Source: Mycolicibacterium hodleri
Lineage (GTDB): Bacteria; Actinomycetota; Actinomycetes; Mycobacteriales; Mycobacteriaceae
Assembly (NCBI RefSeq): GCF_025822245.1
Contig: NZ_JACKTL010000050.1
Span: 87,384 to 151,383 of the forward strand
Length of the DNA stretch: 64,000 nt
Reading direction: 5' to 3'
This document shows positions 58,113 through 64,000 of this stretch, piece after piece. Numbering within the stretch: position 1 is the first letter of the stretch; every line of letters begins with the position of its first letter. Under the pieces are notes generated by a model. The model worked only from the letters and a program-made list of their open reading frames with translations. It was not told the origin of the DNA and did no database searches. Position numbers and translations under genes: made by a program.

Positions 58113-59546
58113 GTGCAGCTGCATCGGCTCGGTCGGTCCGCGTCGCTGCGCACGCGCGTCGCGTTGGCCGCGGCGGCCGCGGCCGCCGCGGTGGTCGCGG
58201 TGTTCACCGTCCTGACGTCGCTGGTGCTGGCCAACAACGACGCCGCGCAGCTGGACCGGCGGCTGGACTCGATCGTCGACGCCAGCGTCTACGACCAGAC
58301 CAACGGCGTGCTGCAGACGGGGCGCTCGCGGTCGTCGGGACAGGTGGTCTTCCAGCGGGGCTTCCAGCTGCCGCAGCTGCCGCCCGGCACCGAGACCGTC
58401 GAGGTCAACGACATCGAATATCGCGTACGCACCATCCCGGTGGACCAGCAGGGCGGGGTGCTGATGTCGGTGGGCATCCGCGCCGACAGCATCCTGCTGA
58501 ACCGCGCTCGGATACCGCTCTACACCGCCGTCGGCGTGGTGACCGTGCTCATTGCGGGCGGGCTCGGCTGGATGCTGGCGGGTCCGGCGATCCGGCCGTT
58601 GCGCAGGCTCACCGAGCAGACGATGCGGCTCGGCAAGGGCAGCGACCGGATGACGGCGGTGAGGGGCGCGCGGGAGGCCGAGGAACTCTCCGACGCCATG
58701 GCGGGCATGCTCGAACGCCTCGCCGCGGCCCAGCTCGCCACCACGAATTCCCTTCAGGCGGCCCAGGACTTCGCGGCCAACGCGGCGCACGAGCTGCGCA
58801 CGCCGTTGACCGCGATGCGCGCCGACCTCGACACGCTGCGCATCCACGACCTGCCCGCTGACGAGCGCGACGAGGTCGTCGGCGACCTGGCGCGCGCCCA
58901 GCGGCGGGTGGAGGCCATCATCACCGCGCTCGGCCAGCTCGCGTCGGGTCAGCTCGCGCAGGTGGAGGACCGCGAGCTCATCGACGTCACCGACATGCTC
59001 GACCGGGTGGCCCGGGAAAACGCCAGGGCGGGTGACGTGGAGATCGTCGTGCAGAGCGACGACGCCCTCGGTGCGATCTGGGGCTGGCCCGGTGGGTTGC
59101 GGCTCGCGGTGGACAACCTGGTGCGCAACGCCATTGCCCACGGCGGCGCGACCCGGATCGTGCTGGCGGCGCACCGCCACGTCACGAGTGACGGCCGCGG
59201 CGAGGTACTCACCATCGTGGTCGACGACAACGGCTGCGGGCTGCCAGTCGACGAGCACCAGTTCGTCATGGGCAGGTTCGCCCGCGGCAGTACGGCGACC
59301 CCGGGTGGATCAGGGCTGGGGCTGGCGCTGGTGGCTCAGCAGGCGCAGCTGCACGGCGGCGGCATCGAGCTGTCCGACGGGCCGCTCGGCGGGCTGCGCG
59401 CGACGTTGACGGTGTCGACCTCGCCCGAGCCGGAGTCGGATTCGGCCGACGACGAGGCGCTCAGCGGCGAGCCAGGGCCCTTGCGCCGAGGCGCCAACCG
59501 AGTAGCAGGATGGCGGTCGAAAGCGAAGCGACCACCACGAAGCTGA
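58113..59546 (+). CDS. Sensor histidine kinase, PrrB-like (PrrB2)
   Basis: A 477-aa membrane kinase: TM1 (~residues 17-40), a ~95-aa extracytoplasmic sensor domain, TM2 (~135-157), HAMP, dimerisation domain with phospho-His in NAAHELRTPLTAMR, and ATPase blocks N (DNLVRNAIAHGG), G1 (VDDNGCGLP), G2 (GGSGLGLALV). It pairs with the preceding regulator, 1 nt away. The C-terminal ~40 residues overlap the convergent DUF3054 gene and are basic and low in complexity. The stimulus is unknown; adjacency to hemophores suggests heme, iron or redox state. Confidence 0.87.
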   Translation: MQLHRLGRSASLRTRVALAAAAAAAAVVAVFTVLTSLVLANNDAAQLDRRLDSIVDASVYDQTNGVLQTGRSRSSGQVVFQRGFQLPQLPPGTETVEVNDIEYRVRTIPVDQQGGVLMSVGIRADSILLNRARIPLYTAVGVVTVLIAGGLGWMLAGPAIRPLRRLTEQTMRLGKGSDRMTAVRGAREAEELSDAMAGMLERLAAAQLATTNSLQAAQDFAANAAHELRTPLTAMRADLDTLRIHDLPADERDEVVGDLARAQRRVEAIITALGQLASGQLAQVEDRELIDVTDMLDRVARENARAGDVEIVVQSDDALGAIWGWPGGLRLAVDNLVRNAIAHGGATRIVLAAHRHVTSDGRGEVLTIVVDDNGCGLPVDEHQFVMGRFARGSTATPGGSGLGLALVAQQAQLHGGGIELSDGPLGGLRATLTVSTSPEPESDSADDEALSGEPGPLRRGANRVAGWRSKAKRPPRS

Positions 59547-59829
59547 GCGCCGTGCCCGCGGAGGTGGCCTTGCGCAACGCCATTCCGACGACGACGGTGC
59601 TCAGCCAGACGACGACGCCGGTGGGCGCCAGGGTCGTCGGCCGGCGCCACGCCCTGGCGGCCGCCCATCCGATTGCGGTGCCCGCGAGGAACGGCCAGGC
59701 CGTCTCGGCAACGCCGGCCACGGTGATTCCCTCGGCGTGACTGCGCCTGCCGATGGCGCAGAACACCAGCACGCACAACGCGTCGGCCGCGGCCGACGCG
59801 GCCACCGCCCTGCGGTCAGCCTGCGGCAT
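59461..59829 (-). CDS. DUF3054-domain membrane protein
   Basis: A 122-aa protein with four predicted transmembrane helices of the DUF3054 family (DALCVLVFCAIGRRSHAEG at the first helix and AWPFLAGTAIGWAAARAWRRP in the middle). Function is unknown. Its 3' end runs 86 nt into the convergent kinase gene, an unusually long coding overlap. Its start overlaps the M23 lipoprotein gene stop by 14 nt, so it is probably the second gene of that operon. Confidence 0.8.
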   Translation of the reverse strand: MPQADRRAVAASAAADALCVLVFCAIGRRSHAEGITVAGVAETAWPFLAGTAIGWAAARAWRRPTTLAPTGVVVWLSTVVVGMALRKATSAGTALSFVVVASLSTAILLLGWRLGARALARR

Positions 59830-61057
59830 AGGTCATCACGTCGAGCACGAGCGGGCTCAGGTCCTTCTCGTCGCGCGGCGTCGCGCCCGGCGCCATCGGC
59901 GCGGGTCGGCCGGTCAGCAGGGGGTCGAGTGCATCCATCGAGGCCAGTCTTCCGTCGAGGGTGAAGTCCTTGAACGTGAACGGTAATCCATTGGACCGCA
60001 ACGGGTCCGGCGTGCTCATCACGTGAAAGTGGAGATGCGGGGCATCGGTGTTGCCGGAGTTGCCGAGGTTGGCGATCACCTGACCCGTGGTGAGCGAGTC
60101 GCCGGGCTTGACCTTCACGCTGCCGGTCTTCAGATGCGCGTACAGCGCGAAGTTTCCGCCCCCGATGTCCTGCACCACGTGGTTGCCGGCGTACTGGTCG
60201 AGCGCAAGGCCCACGGGACTGGTGCCCGCCACCTGTTCGGGCAGCCCGTCGAGCATGCCGACGACGGGCCCGTCGGCGACGGCATGGACGTTCGCGCCGA
60301 AGTAGGGGTAACTCTCGGGCCGGGACCGGTCGCCGCTGAAGATGGTGCCGTCGGCGCTGATCTGGAGGTAGTCGATCGCGAATCGTTCTGCGGCCCAGAG
60401 GCTTCCGTCGAGCGGGTTGAGCGCCATCCGATGAGCGGTCATGTCACAGCAGCTGTTGCCGTCCAGCCAGCGCGGACCGTCCAGGGGCGGGGAGATCACC
60501 ACCGGCTTCTCGGTGGAGACCGTCACGGGCGCGACGGCGGTCTCCGTCACGGTGGCCGGCAGCAGCGGTGGCATCGGCTTGGCCAGGTCGGCGACGATGG
60601 TGTGCGACAGCTCGGTGGGGACCGGTGCCGATTGGTCGAGGACCACGTCGAGCCAGACGATGCCGGCCCGGCCGGGCCCGAGCGTCGTGGTGGGGGTCTG
60701 GGTGGCCCCGAGGGCCCGCATCCAGTAGGCCAGCCGGTCACCCGACAAGGTGAGCAGCTCCGTGGTTCCGGCCTTGACGGACAACGACTTCAACGTCACG
60801 TCACCGTCGAGGGCGTTGGTCAACTGCACTTCGTAGGCCAGGTGGCGCTTGCCGTCGGTGGTCGGTACCGGCACGGGTGCGGCGACGACGCTGGCGAGGA
60901 CGGGCGTGGCCTGAACCGGCGGTGAGGTGGTGGGCGTCGCGGCGGACGGGCGGGCGGCGCTACTGGAGGTGGGCGGGCCCTGCGTCGGGCTGCCGCACGA
61001 CGTCAGCAGAACGACCGCGCCGAGGATCGCGACGGTGCGGGAGCCGATGCGGTGCAT
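59816..61057 (-). CDS. M23-family peptidase lipoprotein
   Basis: A 413-aa lipoprotein: lipobox LLTSC (Cys ~21), Pro/Thr/Ser linker (to ~60), a beta-rich domain (~65-200), then an M23/LytM-like domain (~210-370). The HLHFHV motif provides the conserved H-x-H, preceded by FALYAHLKTGS and PHLHFH; the first zinc ligands are less clear (FAIDYLQI). M23 enzymes cut peptide bridges of the cell wall, but some are inactive activators. Anchored outside the membrane. Confidence 0.8.
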   Translation of the reverse strand: MHRIGSRTVAILGAVVLLTSCGSPTQGPPTSSSAARPSAATPTTSPPVQATPVLASVVAAPVPVPTTDGKRHLAYEVQLTNALDGDVTLKSLSVKAGTTELLTLSGDRLAYWMRALGATQTPTTTLGPGRAGIVWLDVVLDQSAPVPTELSHTIVADLAKPMPPLLPATVTETAVAPVTVSTEKPVVISPPLDGPRWLDGNSCCDMTAHRMALNPLDGSLWAAERFAIDYLQISADGTIFSGDRSRPESYPYFGANVHAVADGPVVGMLDGLPEQVAGTSPVGLALDQYAGNHVVQDIGGGNFALYAHLKTGSVKVKPGDSLTTGQVIANLGNSGNTDAPHLHFHVMSTPDPLRSNGLPFTFKDFTLDGRLASMDALDPLLTGRPAPMAPGATPRDEKDLSPLVLDVMTYAAG

Positions 61058-61066
61058 CCGCCGATC

Positions 61067-62293
61067 CTATGGCCGGTCCTCGGACTCGCGGCCCGCTTCC
61101 GGGTCATGCGTCGTCTCGGGGGCAGAGAGCGTCTCGGGAGCACAGAGCGTCTCGGGGTCGTAGGTTACCTCTGGGTCGGGGCTGAACTCGGCAGGCGTCG
61201 CCCCGCCGTCACCCGGGCCGGCCTCGGGCGTGGCATCCGGGTCGACGGCACTTTCGGTGCGGAAGAGGAAGAAGAACACCACCCAGCCGATCGACGAGAT
61301 GAAGATCCAGCTCACCAGCCGGTAGATCAGCATCGCCGAGATCGCCGACGCCAGCGTCATCCCGCTGGACACCAAACCCGGCACCAGAACGGCCTCGACC
61401 ACCAGAAGTCCGCCGGGCATCAGCGGGATGGACCCGACCGCGCGGGCCGCCGCATAGGCGACCGTCAGGCCCGCCAGCGACGGTTTGCCGCCGGCGGCGT
61501 AGGCGGCGAACGCCAGGCAGGCGACGTCGGCGACCCAGTTGAACACCGACCAACTGAACGCCGTACCCAGGGTCCGCCGGCTCATGCTGACCGACTCGAG
61601 CTGGCAGAGGATTTCGCGCCACTTGGTCAGGCCCGTATCGGCGGGCTTGCCGAGCAGGGAGTTGATCCCCGACAGCACCCGCACGCCGATCCCGTCGATC
61701 TGCTGGGGGTTGGCGGCCACCGACTGCGCGAGGACGAGCAGGGCGAGGAACCCGCCGAGGGTGAAGATCAGCGACAACGGGTTCTTGCTGGCCCCGAGCA
61801 GGAAGGCGCCCGCCAGACCGATCAGCGCCAGGCCGACCACCTGCAGAACCCCTGACATGACCAGCTGCCACGACGCCACCATCGGCGAGGCGCCCCACAG
61901 CCGTTGCTGCCGGTACACGAACGTCGCGGAGAGCACCGGGCCGCCCGGCATCGTCGTCGACAGCGCGTTGCCGGCGTAGAAGGCCGTCTCCGACCGCCAC
62001 TGCCGCACGACGACGCCGGCGGACTTCAGCAGCGTGCGCTGGATCTGGGCGAAGCTGTGCATCGACGCCAGCGCCGCGAACGCCGCGGCCAGCACCCACC
62101 ACCAATTGGCCGACAGCAGACTCCGCCACGCCTTGGCGAGCTGGTCCCAGACGAGTACCACCTCGACGGCGAGCACGCTGACGGCGACGCCGACGAGTAG
62201 CCAGCGCACCCACCAGTACTTTCCGCGTGGGCGGCGCTCCTGGGTCATTTCCCCGGTCGCTCCGCCCCCGCCGTGGTCGGCATCCTGCGACAC
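61067..62293 (-). CDS. Flippase-like membrane protein (UPF0104/LPG-synthase TM region), Rv0204c-like
   Basis: A 408-aa polytopic protein with about eight transmembrane segments of the lysylphosphatidylglycerol synthase TM/UPF0104 family (AGNALSTTMPGGPVLS and GSIPLMPGGLLVVEAVLV are typical blocks) and a hydrophilic acidic C-terminal tail. The tail contains degenerate PETL/PETT repeats. Position corresponds to Rv0204c, next to the Rv0205 and mmpL3 genes. GTG 62293 was used; ATG 62248 is a plausible alternative. It may move lipids across the membrane (family inference). Confidence 0.78.
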   Translation of the reverse strand: MSQDADHGGGGATGEMTQERRPRGKYWWVRWLLVGVAVSVLAVEVVLVWDQLAKAWRSLLSANWWWVLAAAFAALASMHSFAQIQRTLLKSAGVVVRQWRSETAFYAGNALSTTMPGGPVLSATFVYRQQRLWGASPMVASWQLVMSGVLQVVGLALIGLAGAFLLGASKNPLSLIFTLGGFLALLVLAQSVAANPQQIDGIGVRVLSGINSLLGKPADTGLTKWREILCQLESVSMSRRTLGTAFSWSVFNWVADVACLAFAAYAAGGKPSLAGLTVAYAAARAVGSIPLMPGGLLVVEAVLVPGLVSSGMTLASAISAMLIYRLVSWIFISSIGWVVFFFLFRTESAVDPDATPEAGPGDGGATPAEFSPDPEVTYDPETLCAPETLSAPETTHDPEAGRESEDRP

Positions 62294-62368
62294 GGGTACA
62301 GGGTAACGGCGACCCGTCGCCCGGCGAGCTTTGCCAGAACCGGCGCGGCGAGTCGTTACGCTACCGGG

Positions 62369-63562
62369 ATGCCCTCCCGGTTGTCAGAGACCCCCGCGTC
62401 GCCGCCTTACGCAGTGTCACTCGATCCGGGGGCGGACGCGTCGGTGCACCCCCTCGTCCGCAAGACCGCCGCGTGGTCGTGGCGGCTGCTGATCATCCTC
62501 GGCGGCCTGGTCGCCGTCGTCTGGGTGGTGTCGCGCCTCGAAGTCATCGTGGTGCCGGTGTTGCTCGCGACGATGGTGACGGCGATGTTGCTGCCGCTCG
62601 TCGACTTCCTGGACCGCCGGGGACTGCCGAGGGGCGCGGCCGTCGCCGCGGTCATCGTCGGCAGCATCGTGGTGGTCGGCGGTCTCCTGACGTTCGTGGT
62701 CAGCCAGTTCATCCAGGGCGCTCCCGCGCTGGTCGACCAGGTGACCCTGAGCATCACCAACGCGCGCAACTCGCTGAACAGCGGCTTGCTGTCGCACTTC
62801 AGCAACGACCAGATCAAGAGTGCGACCGACACCGCGATCGAGGCGCTCAAGAACAATCAGTCGAAGCTGACCAGCGGCGCCCTGTCGACGGCGGGCACCA
62901 TCACCGAGATCGTCACCGGTGCACTGCTGATGCTGTTCACGCTGATCTTCCTGCTGCAGGGCGGCCGCCACATCTTCGCGTTCGTCACCAAGATCTTCCC
63001 GACGACCGTGCGGGAGCGGGTGCGCGACGCCAGCCGGGCCGGTTTCCATTCGCTGATCGGCTACGTGCGCGCCACGTTCCTGGTGGCGTTCGTCGACGCG
63101 GTCGGCATCGGCACGGGTCTGGCGATCATGGGCATCCCACTCGCGCTGCCGCTGGCGTCGCTGGTGTTCCTCGGTGCGTTCATCCCGCTGGTCGGCGCCG
63201 TGCTCACCGGCGGACTGGCCGTCGTCGTCGCCCTGATCGCCAAGGGCTGGGTCTATGCGCTGATCACCTTCGGGCTGATCATCGCCGTGCAGCAACTCGA
63301 GGCGCACGTGCTGCAGCCGCTGGTGATGGGCCGGGCCGTGTCACTGCATCCGCTGGCCGTGGTCTTGGCGATCACCGCGGGCGGCGTCACGGCCGGCATC
63401 GTGGGCGCGCTGCTCGCCGTGCCGATCGTCGCCGTGGTCAACAGCGCGATGCGCGTCCTGCTCGCCGACGACCCGGCCGCCGAGGAGGCTGCCCTGGCCG
63501 CCGACACCGGACCGCCCGTCGCCAGCGAGACCGACGACGTGCAGCCTGCGAGCGACCGCTAG
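62369..63562 (+). CDS. AI-2E family transporter (Rv0205-like)
   Basis: A 397-aa membrane protein of the AI-2E/PerM family with about eight transmembrane helices: two near the N-terminus, a long amphipathic periplasm-facing segment (~100-190), then the conserved C-terminal bundle with GIPLALPLASLVFLGAFIPL and QQLEAHVLQPLVMGRAVSLH. The family includes exporters and Na+/H+ antiporters; here the role is unknown. ATG 62369 follows the divergent Rv0204c-like gene by 75 nt. Its stop shares CTAG with mmpL3. Confidence 0.85.
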   Translation: MPSRLSETPASPPYAVSLDPGADASVHPLVRKTAAWSWRLLIILGGLVAVVWVVSRLEVIVVPVLLATMVTAMLLPLVDFLDRRGLPRGAAVAAVIVGSIVVVGGLLTFVVSQFIQGAPALVDQVTLSITNARNSLNSGLLSHFSNDQIKSATDTAIEALKNNQSKLTSGALSTAGTITEIVTGALLMLFTLIFLLQGGRHIFAFVTKIFPTTVRERVRDASRAGFHSLIGYVRATFLVAFVDAVGIGTGLAIMGIPLALPLASLVFLGAFIPLVGAVLTGGLAVVVALIAKGWVYALITFGLIIAVQQLEAHVLQPLVMGRAVSLHPLAVVLAITAGGVTAGIVGALLAVPIVAVVNSAMRVLLADDPAAEEAALAADTGPPVASETDDVQPASDR

Positions 63563-64000
63563 AGCCGGCCCTCGCGCCGCAGCAGGTCGGCAGCGCTCAT
63601 GCCGCCGCCCCGACGCTTGGGGGCGTCCTCGGCCGCCTCACGGGTGTCGATCTTCTCGGTCTGATCGGAGTCCGTCGGCCGCTGGGTGGGAATGGCAGTG
63701 GTCGGCGGCTCGGCGGCCGGCGGCGGGGGTTGGCGTCGACCGGCCGTCGGCGGACGCTTGGCCTCACCCTGGGCGGCACCGCCGCGCAGATCGCCCAACC
63801 AGGACTCGATTTCCCGGCTGCCGTCGGCGCCCGACCCACGCGGGGCCGATCCGCGCGCCGGGGTGGCGGTGCGGCTAGGGTCCACGCGCGGCGTGCGCGT
63901 CGTCGGCACGTCGGCCTGAGCCGGCATCCGGGTGGTCGCGTCGACGGGTGCGGCAGGCATCCGCGTGGTGGCCGGTTCGGCAGCGGGCGTAGGCGCGGGC
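63559..64000 (-). CDS. mmpL3: Trehalose monomycolate transporter MmpL3, C-terminal part only
   Basis: 147 codons of the 3' end are visible; the gene continues beyond the window. The visible part is the cytoplasmic C-terminal tail: low-complexity Pro/Ala/Thr/Arg sequence ending SAADLLRREGRL, a terminal motif typical of mycobacterial MmpL3. Together with the Rv0204c/Rv0205 neighbours this identifies the gene although the transporter domains are not seen. MmpL3 flips the mycolic acid carrier and is essential in mycobacteria. Confidence 0.75.
   Translation of the reverse strand, partial: PAPTPAAEPATTRMPAAPVDATTRMPAQADVPTTRTPRVDPSRTATPARGSAPRGSGADGSREIESWLGDLRGGAAQGEAKRPPTAGRRQPPPPAAEPPTTAIPTQRPTDSDQTEKIDTREAAEDAPKRRGGGMSAADLLRREGRL

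Overview
The window is high-GC actinobacterial DNA from a Mycolicibacterium-like (rapid-growing, environmental) mycobacterium. The evidence is an exochelin-type siderophore synthetase (mycobactin is the commoner mycobacterial NRPS product), several mycobacteria-specific families (Rv0203/Rv1174c hemophores, MmpL proteins, OmamA/B, F420-type oxidoreductases, a 13E12-type HNH gene), and a gene order from about 45 to 64 kb that matches the Rv0189c (ilvD) to Rv0206c (mmpL3) block of M. tuberculosis.

Layout. 1-13.8 kb: the 3' part of a giant NRPS (last three modules plus thioesterase, fxbC-like), facing a siderophore-binding lipoprotein with an IdeR-type iron box at its start codon; a long stem-loop separates them. 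13.9-20.6 kb: mycobacterial MTHFR, an SGNH-hydrolase lipoprotein, a PHP phosphoesterase and the RNA helicase HrpA. 20.6-22.6 kb: three very small secreted-peptide genes around an F420-type oxidoreductase; two of them are paralogues that share a mature-peptide motif and look-alike terminators. 22.6-28.3 kb: a MOSC protein and a six-gene, translationally coupled MoxR/DUF58/VWA operon. 28.4-32.6 kb: a GAP-like membrane protein, a decayed cupin gene, a heteromeric acyl-CoA dehydrogenase pair and a hemerythrin with a SigF-type promoter. 32.7-37.3 kb: a minimal metallopeptidase, a lipocalin-like protein, a DUF1295 reductase plus flavoprotein pair behind a KstR-type operator, and a divergent O-methyltransferase/LysR pair. 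37.6-45.2 kb: a hemophore-family protein, a carboxyltransferase, PPOX and SRPBCC proteins, a beta-lactamase-like hydrolase coupled to a nitrobindin, an HNH gene frameshifted by a 97-bp tandem duplication, and a divergent SDR/TetR pair with palindromic operators.

45.2-64 kb is the conserved core block: ilvD; a copper module (DUF305 lipoprotein plus RicR/CsoR with a perfect operator); an L,D-transpeptidase; zmp1; omamA/omamB; an Rv0201c-like gene; mmpL11; two hemophore-family proteins; a PrrA/PrrB-like two-component system; DUF3054; an M23 lipoprotein; an Rv0204c-like flippase-type protein; an AI-2E family protein; and the C-terminus of MmpL3. Functionally the window is weighted to metal and heme handling (exochelin, three hemophores, MmpL11, nitrobindin, copper repressor) and cell-envelope maintenance. 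No tRNA, rRNA, CRISPR array, intact transposon or prophage was seen.
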